Part shown: positions 44,023 to 52,678 of the stretch, in pieces
Layout: each line of letters starts with the position of its first letter
How positions within the stretch are numbered: the stretch's first letter is position 1
Origin: an uncultured Bacteroidales bacterium
GTDB lineage: Bacteria > Bacteroidota > Bacteroidia > Bacteroidales > Paludibacteraceae
Length of the DNA stretch: 64,000 bases
Assembly: GCA_900316845.1 (NCBI GenBank)
Contig: ONEG01000008.1
Coordinates: 1 to 64,000, forward strand
Reading direction: 5' to 3'
Notes under the pieces: generated by a model
The model's input: the letters and a program-made list of their open reading frames with translations, nothing else
The model's database searches: none
What the model was told of the DNA's origin: nothing
Program-made: the position numbers and the translations under genes

Positions 44023-45146
44023 GAAGAATTCAGATGGTTGACCTGCAATCGCAGTATCAGCGAATCAAGCAGGATATAGACGCCGGGATCCAGGAAGTGA
44101 TTGATTCTGCAGCGTTCGTAAAAGGTCAGAAAGTGTCGGATTTTCAGGCACATCTGGAGGCCTATACCGGTGCCAAACACGTGATCAACGTCGGTAACGG
44201 AACCGACGCGTTGCAGATAGCGCTGATGGGACTTGGTCTGAAGCCGGGTGATGAGGTGATCACTCCAACCTTCACTTTTATTGCTACCGCCGAAGTAGTA
44301 GCCCTCTTAGGCCTGACGCCGGTGGTAGTAGATGTGGAATGGGAGACGATGAATATGGATGTCGAATCCGTCCGCAAAGCGATCACCCCGCGTACCAAAG
44401 CGATTGTGCCGGTACACCTGTTCGGCCAGTGTGCGAACATGGAAGCGATCATGGCTATCGCCAAAGAGCATCACCTTTTCGTCGTGGAAGATGCATGTCA
44501 GGCTATCGGCGCGAGATATACGTTTGCTAACGGCGAGACGAAGCAGGCCGGCACGATGGGACACATCGGCTGCACCAGTTTCTTCCCATCCAAGAACCTC
44601 GGCTGCTACGGAGACGGAGGAGCTATCTTCACCAACGATGACGATCTGGCCGCGCGCATGCGGGCGATTGCCAACCATGGTATGGTCGTTCGTTACCACC
44701 ATGACATGATCGGAGTGAACAGTCGTCTGGATAGTATTCAGGCAGCCGTGCTGGATGCCAAACTGCCCCACCTGGATGAGTATATCGCTGCCCGTCAACG
44801 CGCGGCGGCCTATTACGACGAAGCCTTTGGTGGCAACGACAAAATACTCATCCCGGGTCATGAAGCGCATTCGACTCACGTCTATCACCAATACACCCTG
44901 CGCGTAGTAGGAGCCGACCGCGACAAACTGCGCGAAGGATTAGCCGAACGCGGGATTCCGGCGATGATCTACTACCCGGTTCCGCTGCACCAACAGAAAG
45001 CGTACCTCGATCCGAGATACAAAGACGGCGATTTCCCTGTCGCTGAGAAATTAGCGGCTTGCGTCCTGTCGCTGCCGATGCACACGGAGCTGGACGACGA
45101 ACAGTTAGCTTATATCACCACTTCCGTTCTGGAACTAATCGGATAA
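44019..45146 (+). CDS. DegT/DnrJ/EryC1 sugar aminotransferase
   Basis: A 375-aa PLP enzyme of the DegT family: GNGTDALQIAL for phosphate binding, EDACQAIGA (Asp to the pyridine), and the PLP lysine in SFFPSKNLGCYGDGG. It transfers an amino group to a keto-sugar for surface polysaccharide or lipid; the sugar is not predictable. The ATG at 44019 overlaps the upstream stop. Confidence 0.93.
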   Translation: MRRIQMVDLQSQYQRIKQDIDAGIQEVIDSAAFVKGQKVSDFQAHLEAYTGAKHVINVGNGTDALQIALMGLGLKPGDEVITPTFTFIATAEVVALLGLTPVVVDVEWETMNMDVESVRKAITPRTKAIVPVHLFGQCANMEAIMAIAKEHHLFVVEDACQAIGARYTFANGETKQAGTMGHIGCTSFFPSKNLGCYGDGGAIFTNDDDLAARMRAIANHGMVVRYHHDMIGVNSRLDSIQAAVLDAKLPHLDEYIAARQRAAAYYDEAFGGNDKILIPGHEAHSTHVYHQYTLRVVGADRDKLREGLAERGIPAMIYYPVPLHQQKAYLDPRYKDGDFPVAEKLAACVLSLPMHTELDDEQLAYITTSVLELIG

Positions 45147-45149
45147 ATT

Positions 45150-46646
45150 ATGCAAAAATTCGGTCTCTCTCAAACCCTAACGCAGACAACCAAGTTGTCG
45201 CCCGCACAGATTCAGGTAATTCGTATGCTCGAGTTGCCTTCTATCGAGTTGAACCAACGTATCAATGAGGAGTTGCAGGAGAACCCTGCCTTGGAAGAGG
45301 GCCGCGATGAGAGCCCGGAAGCATTGAACGAGGGCTACGATGAGTTCGACGAGAACTATCAGCCCGACGATGGCTTTGAGAACGGACGCGACCGCGACCC
45401 GCTGCAAAACGAGGACTTCAACTACGAGCAGTATGTCTCCGACGACGAGACGCCGAGTTATATGCTTCGCCAGCAACAAAGTCCGATAGATGAGGACCGC
45501 CGAGAGGTGCCTATCATCGGAGGAAGCAGCCTTATTGAGGAGCTGAAAGCGCAGGTCTATCTGACGAAGATGACCAAGCCGCAGCGCCACGTGGCGAAAT
45601 GGGTGTTGGGAAACATTGACGACGATGGCTATCTGCGCCGCACGACAGAACAGCTGGTGGACGACCTAATGTTCCAGGAGCAGATCACCATCACAGACGA
45701 AGAGATGGAGTCTATCGTCCGCCAGATCAAGGAGTTTGATCCTCCCGGCATCGCCAGTGCGAATCTGCAGGAGTGCCTTCTCAAGCAACTGGAGAGCAAA
45801 CCTCAGACACCCGCAGTGGAATTGGCCCGTCAGATTCTGGCAGACCATTTTGATGACTTTTCCAAGCACCATTATGACAAGATTACACAGCGTATCGGCT
45901 GCTCGGACGAGGCGTTCCAGGAGGCGGTGCAGGAGATTGTGCACCTGAATCAGAAACCCGCTAATGCCTTCACAGGCAACATGTACGAGACCCAGCGAGA
46001 GACGATCATCCCGGACTTCACAATCGAAGAACGCGATGATGAGTTATTCGTCGTTCTCAATACCGGCGACATTCCGGAGCTGCACGTCAGCCGCGAATAC
46101 TCCAACATGCTGGCGGAGTACAGCGCGATGCCGAAGACCAAGGAGACCCGTGAAGCGGCTCAGTTCATCAAGCAGAAACTGGACTCCGCTCAATGGTTCA
46201 TTGACGCTATCAAGCAACGCAACGAGACGCTCATGAAGACCATGACCGCGATCCTCAAGGCGCAGTATGACTTCTTCCTCGACGGCGAAGAGACCAGCCT
46301 CAAGCCCATGATCCTGCAGGACATAGCGGACCGTACCGGCTATGACGTCTCTACCATCTCCCGCGTGAGCAACAGCAAGTACGTCCAGACACGGTTCGGC
46401 ATCTACCCGCTGAAGTATTTCTTCTCGGAGTCGATGACCAACACCGACGGAGACGAGGTCTCCACCCGCGAGATCAAGAAGAAACTGCAAGAGATAGTCG
46501 ATGCGGAAGACAAACGTAACCCCTTGACGGACGAGCAGTTAGTGGAAATCATGGCGCAAAACGGCTACCCTATTGCCCGTCGTACCATCGCCAAATACCG
46601 CGATTTATTAGGAATCCAACCGGCTCGCATGCGTAAAAGCCTATGA
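45150..46646 (+). CDS. rpoN: RNA polymerase sigma-54 factor
   Basis: A 498-aa sigma-54: the Gln/Leu-rich activator-interaction region at the N-terminus (LSQTLTQTTKLSPAQIQVIRMLELPSIELNQRI), acidic region II, core-binding domain, DNA-binding HTH and the RpoN box ARRTIAKYRDLLGI near the C-terminus. Complete. No sigma-54 activator is found in the window. It lies 3 nt after the aminotransferase gene. Confidence 0.97.
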   Translation: MQKFGLSQTLTQTTKLSPAQIQVIRMLELPSIELNQRINEELQENPALEEGRDESPEALNEGYDEFDENYQPDDGFENGRDRDPLQNEDFNYEQYVSDDETPSYMLRQQQSPIDEDRREVPIIGGSSLIEELKAQVYLTKMTKPQRHVAKWVLGNIDDDGYLRRTTEQLVDDLMFQEQITITDEEMESIVRQIKEFDPPGIASANLQECLLKQLESKPQTPAVELARQILADHFDDFSKHHYDKITQRIGCSDEAFQEAVQEIVHLNQKPANAFTGNMYETQRETIIPDFTIEERDDELFVVLNTGDIPELHVSREYSNMLAEYSAMPKTKETREAAQFIKQKLDSAQWFIDAIKQRNETLMKTMTAILKAQYDFFLDGEETSLKPMILQDIADRTGYDVSTISRVSNSKYVQTRFGIYPLKYFFSESMTNTDGDEVSTREIKKKLQEIVDAEDKRNPLTDEQLVEIMAQNGYPIARRTIAKYRDLLGIQPARMRKSL

Positions 46647-47281
46647 CCAAAATCCTGGACATAATAGCCAAAACCCTGAGCGTGGTACTCTACCCGCTTT
46701 TCGTGCCGACATACGGCATAGCGCTCTTCTGCTATGCCTACTCGCTGCACGTAGCCCCGCTTGCCGGGGTCTGGGTAGCGGTGGCTGTTATCGGGACGTT
46801 TATCCTCACCTGCCTGCTTCCTATCACGGCCATCTGGATCATGATGAAGAAAGGCGAAGTGAAGGACCTGAACATCGACAACCCGCGCGAGCGCACGATT
46901 CCGTATTTATATTCCGCTTTGGGATTTGGTTTCTGGAGTTATCTGTTGGTACAGGTTCTCCATGCACCCGTTTTCATCAGTTGTGTAGCGATAGGCGGCA
47001 CGCTGGCAATCGGATTAGTCGCCATCATCAACCGATGGTGGAAGATCAGCGCGCACCTCACCGGATTAGGAGGGCTCGTCGGAGGGCTTCTCAGTTATTG
47101 TCTGGGACTTGGAGCCTATCCCACGTGGGGCACGCTATGCCTCTTCTTAGGCCTGTCATGGGCGCTGATGTGGGCGCGGCTGTACCTCGACGCTCACACA
47201 CCCGCACAGGTTTCTACCGGATGGCTACTCGGCTTGACGTGCACGTTTGTTCCTTATTGTATTCTCTATTATGCGCTATAA
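46643..47281 (+). CDS. PAP2-like integral membrane protein
   Basis: A 212-aa multi-pass membrane protein with about six helices. The central NPRERTIPYLYSALG and the late SWALMWARLYLDAHTPAQVSTGWLLG resemble the PAP2 phosphatase signature (the H-x-P-x-Q-V motif is typical), though the first motif is weak. Possible substrates are lipid phosphates. It overlaps rpoN by 4 bp. Confidence 0.75.
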   Translation: MTKILDIIAKTLSVVLYPLFVPTYGIALFCYAYSLHVAPLAGVWVAVAVIGTFILTCLLPITAIWIMMKKGEVKDLNIDNPRERTIPYLYSALGFGFWSYLLVQVLHAPVFISCVAIGGTLAIGLVAIINRWWKISAHLTGLGGLVGGLLSYCLGLGAYPTWGTLCLFLGLSWALMWARLYLDAHTPAQVSTGWLLGLTCTFVPYCILYYAL

Positions 47282-48260
47282 GAAATTTTATATATTCCTC
47301 CTCTGCTTATCCGCCTGGATCGGGGTACAAGCGCAGGGCCTGAGCGAAGAGGCGCAGATATCCCTGTTGACCTGCACGCCTGGCAAAGAACTCTACGCGC
47401 GTTACGGTCATACGGCGATACGCGTGCAGGACCCGCAGAACCGGATGGATCTGGTCTTCAACTACGGGATCTTCGATTTCAACACCGACCATTTCTATTG
47501 GAAATTTGTGAAAGGCGAGACCTGGTATGAGTTAGGCGCAACGACGATGCCTTGGTTCATGCTCGAGTACGAAGAGGAGCACCGGCCTGTCTATGAGCAA
47601 GTGCTGAATCTCACTCTTTCGCAGCGAAATGAGATCTGGCAGGCGCTGGTTCGCAACTACGAACCCGAGAACCGGCAATACCTCTATAATTTCGTCTTTG
47701 ACAACTGCGCCACACGGCCTTACTTGTTGATACAGAAGGCTTTAGGCGACACTATCCATTCGGACTACACCGGCTTTACCGGCACTACTTACCGCCGTTT
47801 CATCCGCCGTTATACAGGCTCTATGACTTGGGCGAACGCGGGCATCAACCTGCTCTTCGGTCCCAAAGCCGACAAACCGATGAGTAGCGACCAGCGGCTC
47901 TTCCTGCCCGAAGAACTTATGCTCTACTTGGCGCAAGCGCGCTTAAGCGACGGCACTCCGCTGGTTCGCGAAGGACAGATCGGCGCCTTCGAACGGCCGC
48001 ACACGCCGTGGTACGCCTCATGGCCTTTCGGTTTAGTTCTCTATTTCCTTTTCGTGGCTGGCATCAGTTATTGGGACCGCCGCCGCATGAAACGCTCAAG
48101 GTGGCTGGAGATAGTTGTCGGCATCCCGTATATACTACTGCTGATTTTAGTGACGTTTTTGACATTTTTCTCCTGCCATCCGCTCGTCGGATTCGGATGG
48201 AGATTGTTAATCCTTCCTTTGACACATCTATGCGCAAGATTCATATATATATTACGTTAA
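47271..48260 (+). CDS. DUF4105 membrane-associated protein
   Basis: A 329-aa protein: signal peptide (MRYKKFYIFLLCLSAWIGVQAQ), a DUF4105 domain (about 25-190, with GHTAIRVQDP, NYGIFDF, YELGATT and NFVFDNCATRP containing the candidate catalytic Cys), and three C-terminal transmembrane helices. The fold is papain-like in appearance, activity unknown. The start lies 11 nt inside the previous gene's end. Confidence 0.85.
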   Translation: MRYKKFYIFLLCLSAWIGVQAQGLSEEAQISLLTCTPGKELYARYGHTAIRVQDPQNRMDLVFNYGIFDFNTDHFYWKFVKGETWYELGATTMPWFMLEYEEEHRPVYEQVLNLTLSQRNEIWQALVRNYEPENRQYLYNFVFDNCATRPYLLIQKALGDTIHSDYTGFTGTTYRRFIRRYTGSMTWANAGINLLFGPKADKPMSSDQRLFLPEELMLYLAQARLSDGTPLVREGQIGAFERPHTPWYASWPFGLVLYFLFVAGISYWDRRRMKRSRWLEIVVGIPYILLLILVTFLTFFSCHPLVGFGWRLLILPLTHLCARFIYILR

Positions 48261-49690
48261 TAGCCCTCCTGACGGCTCTTCCGCTGTTCGCAGCCCCGCG
48301 GCTGACGGTAGTCGCTGTCGTGGACGGACTGACTTCCGAAAACCTCGCAACCTTGCGGCCGTACTGGCAACAAGGCGGTCTCCGCACACTCAGTGAGGAG
48401 GCTTTCCAGACCCGCGTCACGTATCCTCATCTCGTCTTCGGAGGCAATGAGACGACCGCGACGCTCATGACAGGTGTCACCCCGGACCGGCATGGTTATA
48501 CCACCGACCTGTATTTCTCCCGCTCCGACAGAAAGACCCACTCCATGCTCGAAGATCCCTCTGTCAGGGGTATCGGCACGCAGGAGCATCTCTCCGCCAA
48601 AGCCCTGCTCTCGCAGACCATGACGGATCGCATGCGGCTCAGCTATCCTTCCGCGAAGATCTACGCTATCGGCATTCAGGGTCCCACGACCATCCTTCTG
48701 GCGGGTCACTGTGCCAACGCGTGTTGTTGGCTCAGCGAGAAAGAGCTGCAATGGGTAGCTACTGCGGCTTACACAGAGGGCCTGCCTTCTTCCGCCTATG
48801 AGCAGAACAAGATGATGCGCGTCTCTTCCATGGCGGCCCGACAATGGACTCCGCGCATGGATATTCTCACCTATACTTCCCCCACGGAGCAAGAGCGTAA
48901 GAAAAGTTTCTTGTACGACGTGAAGGACGTACTCCTGCATTCGCCCGAAGCGAACACCTTAGTTATCGAACTGGCGTTGGCGATCCAGCGGGACGAGAAA
49001 CTCGGCATGGATGCCACGCCGGACATGCTCATGCTGCAGCTCAACACTCTGAGTCCCACCGCACAATCCGACCGCATCGCCTCTGCCGAACACGAAGATA
49101 TGTACCTCCGCCTCAATCAGGACTTAGGCTTCCTCATGGAGCAGTTGGACAAACGTATCGGCCGCAGCAACTACCAGATTCTCGTGGTCGGCAGACCTAT
49201 CAAAGGCACGGACGCGCAGACCCTGAGCGACATTCACATGCCTGTGCATACTTTCAACGCCGACCGCGCTGCAGCCCTCACCGGCACGTATCTCATGGCG
49301 CTTTACGGACACGAGCGATGGGTCGATGGTGTCTATGGACAGTCCATCTACCTCAACCGAACCCTCATCGAGCAGAAACGCCTGAACTTAGAGACCCTGC
49401 AACGCCAAGTGGCGAATTTCCTCATGGATTTTGAGGGAGTGCAGATTGCCATGCCGGGCCACGAAGCTATGAACTATCCTTATCTGGGTTCATCCCTCTG
49501 CAAGCGCCACACCGGCGATGTGGTTTATCTACTCCAACCCGGATGGCGGATGATGCAGGATGAGAAAAAGACCGTGGATCACGTCATCGACGACAACCCT
49601 GCCTCGCCCCTTTTGCTCTGGAGCGGAGCTATCCGGCCTATGCCGCAAGGAAACCTCGATGCCACCGGCGTCGCAGAACTCATCTTTTGA
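48230..49690 (+). CDS. Alkaline-phosphatase-superfamily protein, possibly degenerate
   Basis: A 486-aa exported protein: signal peptide (1-22), then VVAVVDGLTSENLATLRPYW...GGLRTL, as at the start of PafA-like alkaline phosphatase/phosphodiesterases. TYPHLVFGGNETTATLMTGVTPDRHG is the nucleophile region. The usual later metal-binding DH motifs are hard to find (LVVGRPIKGTD stands where a V-S-D-H-G stretch is expected). It may be inactive. It overlaps DUF4105 by 31 bp; MRKIHIYI start chosen for its signal peptide. Confidence 0.7.
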   Translation: MRKIHIYITLIALLTALPLFAAPRLTVVAVVDGLTSENLATLRPYWQQGGLRTLSEEAFQTRVTYPHLVFGGNETTATLMTGVTPDRHGYTTDLYFSRSDRKTHSMLEDPSVRGIGTQEHLSAKALLSQTMTDRMRLSYPSAKIYAIGIQGPTTILLAGHCANACCWLSEKELQWVATAAYTEGLPSSAYEQNKMMRVSSMAARQWTPRMDILTYTSPTEQERKKSFLYDVKDVLLHSPEANTLVIELALAIQRDEKLGMDATPDMLMLQLNTLSPTAQSDRIASAEHEDMYLRLNQDLGFLMEQLDKRIGRSNYQILVVGRPIKGTDAQTLSDIHMPVHTFNADRAAALTGTYLMALYGHERWVDGVYGQSIYLNRTLIEQKRLNLETLQRQVANFLMDFEGVQIAMPGHEAMNYPYLGSSLCKRHTGDVVYLLQPGWRMMQDEKKTVDHVIDDNPASPLLLWSGAIRPMPQGNLDATGVAELIF

Positions 49691-49691
49691 A

Positions 49692-49749
49692 AAATGACCC
49701 ATACGGCAAAGCAGATCGTATGAACGAAGTGAATAAAGAAATAGTAAAT
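49692..49749. repeat. 58-bp dispersed repeat, intergenic copy
   Basis: From AAATGACCCATACGGC to AAATAGTAAAT. It is the same as 52466-52523 inside the yggS-like gene except for one base. It is followed by further AAATAGTAAAT text up to the DUF4494 start. Confidence 0.95.
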
Positions 49750-49767
49750 GACTAAATAGTAAATAAT

Positions 49768-50184
49768 ATGATTTATCACGAGATTAAAGTTAAGTATGAC
49801 CGCCAGACCGGAGAGGACAACCCCGGCAAAGTAAAAGAGACCTATCTCATAGACGGCGCTGTCAGTTTTGCGGACGCTGAAAACTGCCTCATGGAGGAAA
49901 TCAAGCCCTTCATCTTCGGCGATTGCGAAGTGCAGAATTGCAAACGCTCGCAGTTCTTTGAGACGTTTGCCAACCCCGATGGCGCTTTCTGGTACAAAGC
50001 ACGTGTGGAGATGATCACCATCGACGGAGAGAAAGAGACGCGTAAGAATGTAGCGGTTCTGATTGAGGCAAACACCCTCACAGACGCCGCAGAAGCACTC
50101 AAACAAGCCCTCAATTCGTATGATTGCGAGTTGATATCCATCGCGAAAACACCGATCGTGGATATCCTCCACGCCGTACAATAA
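49768..50184 (+). CDS. DUF4494 protein
   Basis: A 138-aa soluble protein matching the Bacteroidetes DUF4494 family (KVKETYLIDGAVSFADAE, FFETFANPDGAFWYKARVE, RKNVAVLIEANTLTDA). Function unknown. Its stop overlaps the next start (TAATG). Upstream is the 58-bp repeat. Confidence 0.85.
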   Translation: MIYHEIKVKYDRQTGEDNPGKVKETYLIDGAVSFADAENCLMEEIKPFIFGDCEVQNCKRSQFFETFANPDGAFWYKARVEMITIDGEKETRKNVAVLIEANTLTDAAEALKQALNSYDCELISIAKTPIVDILHAVQ

Positions 50185-51017
50185 TGCCACTGCAGTTCGA
50201 CATACGAGCCATTCTTCGGGAGAAAGCACCGAAAGCACATGTGCCGGATTTCCTCATCCGGTATCTGGAGCGCATCGTACATGTGAAGCAGATGAATGCC
50301 TTCCTCCGCAAGTACCCCGACCTGGAGGGTTATGATTTCATCCGCCGCGTGATCGATGAGGAACTTTGCTGTTCCGCCTCCATTGAAGGTATTGAAAACA
50401 TCCCCACCGACGGCAAACCGGTTATCTTCGTTTCCAACCATCCTTTAGGTGGTTTGGACGGCATGATTATCGCGCAGATGATTCACGAGTCCCGAAAAGA
50501 GAAGCGCGAACTCAAAGTCATCGTCAACGAGCTGCTGATGTTCATGAAACCCATCGCAGGCCTTTGGGCACCGGTCAACAAAACCGGTTCGCTGAGCAAG
50601 GAACAGGTCCTTCAGCAACAAGCCATGTGGGAATCCGAGACAGACGTCTTGACCTTTCCCGCGGGCGCATGCAGCCGCCTCCAACGCATCAACCATACAT
50701 GGTCGATCCAGGACCTGGAATGGCAAAAGAACTTCATCCAGCGGGCCCGGGAGTACCGGCGGGACATAGTGCCCATCTATTTTGAGGGGAAAAACAGCCG
50801 CTTCTTCTACGCACTCGCGTACATCCGCAAACTGCTGCGTATTCCTGTCAATATCGAGATGCTCTACCTCGTGGACGAGATGTACGGCGCGCATGGTAAA
50901 CACTTCCGCGTGCATGTCCTGCCGCCTATACCCTATACCACTTTTGATAATTCGAAAACACCCAAACAATGGGCTCAATATGTAAAATCTATTGTATATG
51001 CAAGCAATAATTCCTGA
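50184..51017 (+). CDS. glsA: Glycine-lipid O-acyltransferase (GlsA-like)
   Basis: A 277-aa PlsC/OlsA-type acyltransferase with VSNHPLGGLDG (acyltransferase His-Asp motif), FPAGACSR and IVPIYFEGKNS. Adjacent to an OlsB-like N-acyltransferase, it matches the Bacteroides glsB-glsA pair, where GlsA adds the second acyl chain to N-acyl-3-hydroxy-acyl-glycine. The start is by TAATG overlap. A diverged CCATGCATGG palindrome (50688-50707) lies within the gene. Confidence 0.85.
   Translation: MPLQFDIRAILREKAPKAHVPDFLIRYLERIVHVKQMNAFLRKYPDLEGYDFIRRVIDEELCCSASIEGIENIPTDGKPVIFVSNHPLGGLDGMIIAQMIHESRKEKRELKVIVNELLMFMKPIAGLWAPVNKTGSLSKEQVLQQQAMWESETDVLTFPAGACSRLQRINHTWSIQDLEWQKNFIQRAREYRRDIVPIYFEGKNSRFFYALAYIRKLLRIPVNIEMLYLVDEMYGAHGKHFRVHVLPPIPYTTFDNSKTPKQWAQYVKSIVYASNNS
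50688..50707. repeat. Diverged CCATGCATGG palindrome inside glsA
   Basis: ATCAACCATACATGGTCGAT, preceded by AACGC as in the pfkA leader element, read in frame as INHTWS. Confidence 0.6.
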
Positions 51018-51921
51018 AGTTGACAGAGACCTCCTGGAGAAGGAGCTGGAGGGGCATTTGCTCCGTCCGTCCAACAAGGCGGACAACCTCATCTATGACA
51101 TCACTTCGCACGAATGCCCCAACGTCATGCGTGAGATTGCGCGGCTGCGCGAAATCAGCTACCGCGACGGTGGAGGAGCTACCGGGCGGGAGATGGATAT
51201 AGATGAGATGGACACGATGCCCAAACCCTATCACCAACTCCTCGTCTGGGATCCGACCAACAGACAGATCATCGGCGGCTACCGGTACCTCTTTGGCAGC
51301 GAAGCGGAGATTCGAGACGGACAACCGTTCATCACCTCCGCTCACCTCTTCCATTACTCGGAGCGCTTTATCCGCGACTACCTGCCCAAGACCATTGAGT
51401 TCGGCAGGGCGTTCGTCCAGCCGATGTACCAGAAACGCGAAATGGGTGTCAAGGCGCTCTTTGCCTTGGATAACATCTGGGACGGTATTGGCGCAATCAT
51501 GCACAACCACCCGCAGCTCCAGTACATGATCGGCAAAGTGACCATCTACCCGGACTACAACGCCACGGCGCGCGAGTTGATTTACGCTTATCTCGACCGT
51601 TTCCACCGAGGTGAAGAAGGACTCATCGCACCCTATCACCCGCTGCCGTTGCCGACGATCGACAAGCCCTTTGAGGGCACCGATCCGCAGGAGAACTACC
51701 ATATTCTCCAGCATGCCGTGCGCGAGCAAGGGACCGTCATTCCGCCTATGTTCTCCGCCTATCTCAACATCACCAACGACCTGCAGTTCTTCGGCAATGC
51801 CATTAACGACGAGCTGGCAAATGTCTATGAGACAGGAATCATGGTGGACCTCAACACCGTCTATCAGGAGAAAAAAGAACGCTATATCACACCGTATATC
51901 CAATGGCTGAACCAACAATAA
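50998..51921 (+). CDS. glsB: Glycine-lipid N-acyltransferase (GlsB-like)
   Basis: A 307-aa GNAT-fold protein of the hemolysin/OlsB type (REIARLREISYRDGGGATG, IGGYRYLFG, EFGRAFVQPMYQKREMGVKALF). In Bacteroides GlsB makes the N-acyl (3-hydroxy-acyl) glycine used by GlsA. The ATG at 50998 lies 20 nt within the glsA end. Confidence 0.85.
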   Translation: MQAIIPEVDRDLLEKELEGHLLRPSNKADNLIYDITSHECPNVMREIARLREISYRDGGGATGREMDIDEMDTMPKPYHQLLVWDPTNRQIIGGYRYLFGSEAEIRDGQPFITSAHLFHYSERFIRDYLPKTIEFGRAFVQPMYQKREMGVKALFALDNIWDGIGAIMHNHPQLQYMIGKVTIYPDYNATARELIYAYLDRFHRGEEGLIAPYHPLPLPTIDKPFEGTDPQENYHILQHAVREQGTVIPPMFSAYLNITNDLQFFGNAINDELANVYETGIMVDLNTVYQEKKERYITPYIQWLNQQ

Positions 51922-52637
51922 TGCCGACGGACTTCTCTATTACTAATAATATACGGAACGTGCGTGCGCATATACCCGCGCACGTCACGCTCGTGTGCGT
52001 GAGTAAGTTCCACCCCGTAGAGGCGATTCGCGAAGCGTACGACGCCGGAGAGCGACATTTCGGCGAGAGCAGAGTCCAGGAACTCAAACAAAAGGTCCCG
52101 CTCCTGCCCGACGACATCCACTGGCATTTCATCGGACATCTCCAGACCAACAAAGTGCGCGACCTGCTCAAACTCCGCCCATACCTCATCCACTCCGTGG
52201 ACTCCGAACGACTCTTGAATGCACTCAACGAAGAGGCGATCAAACAAGGAATCGTCCAAAATATCCTGCTCGAAATCCACGTAGCCAAAGAAGAGACAAA
52301 AACGGGGTTAAGTAAGACTCAAGTAAGACTAATCCTAGACCATAGCGCTACTGTTTGGCATGGATTACGCATCGTTGGACTCATGGCGATGGCGACAAAC
52401 ACCGACGACGAAACCGAAATCCGCCGCTGCTTCGAAGAGGCTGCAAAATGTCTAAATGACGCAATAAATGACCCATACGGCAAAGCAGATCGTATGAACG
52501 AAGTGAATAAAGAAATGGTAAATAACCCAGCGATCCTCTCCATGGGCATGTCCGATGACTACCGGATAGCTATTGAGTGCGGCTCCAACATGGTTCGCAT
52601 CGGCTCGACCATCTTCGGCGAAAGGACATATAAATGA
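51921..52637 (+). CDS. yggS: PLP homeostasis protein, YggS family
   Basis: A 238-aa YggS-type PLP-binding protein: LVCVSKFHP with the PLP lysine, GERHFGESRVQE, WHFIGHLQTNK, GLMAMATNT and LSMGMSDDYRIAIECGSNMVRIGSTIFG. Between CFEEAAK and AILSMGMSDD the protein carries about 20 residues (NDPYGKADRMNEVNKEMVNN) encoded by a 58-bp repeat also found at 49692-49749. The TAATG-overlap start at 51921 is chosen over an in-frame ATG at 51903. Confidence 0.9.
   Translation: MPTDFSITNNIRNVRAHIPAHVTLVCVSKFHPVEAIREAYDAGERHFGESRVQELKQKVPLLPDDIHWHFIGHLQTNKVRDLLKLRPYLIHSVDSERLLNALNEEAIKQGIVQNILLEIHVAKEETKTGLSKTQVRLILDHSATVWHGLRIVGLMAMATNTDDETEIRRCFEEAAKCLNDAINDPYGKADRMNEVNKEMVNNPAILSMGMSDDYRIAIECGSNMVRIGSTIFGERTYK
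52466..52523. repeat. 58-bp dispersed repeat, copy inside yggS
   Basis: 57 of 58 bases match 49692-49749. It is read in frame in a variable region of YggS. Just upstream are AAATGTCT, AAATGACGCAAT units of the same AT-rich style. Confidence 0.95.
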
Positions 52638-52678
52638 TAAATGACAAAATGGTAAATGATAAAATGGTAAATAGTCAA
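52631..52678. repeat. 15-nt repeat (AAATGAYAAAATGGT) at the yggS-HAD junction
   Basis: AAATGACAAAATGGT, AAATGATAAAATGGT, then AAATAGTCAAAA. It contains the yggS stop codon and the HAD start codon, and encodes MINDKMVNDKMVNS. Confidence 0.88.

Noticed and set aside
48008..48229. N-terminal 74-residue extension of the phosphatase-like gene
   Set aside because: It overlaps the DUF4105 transmembrane coding region out of frame and would bury the signal peptide; MRKIHIYI is the sensible start.
50989..51918. Minus-strand open frame opposite glsB
   Set aside because: It mirrors glsB almost exactly; the plus-strand product matches the OlsB/GlsB type and fits the operon with overlapping starts.
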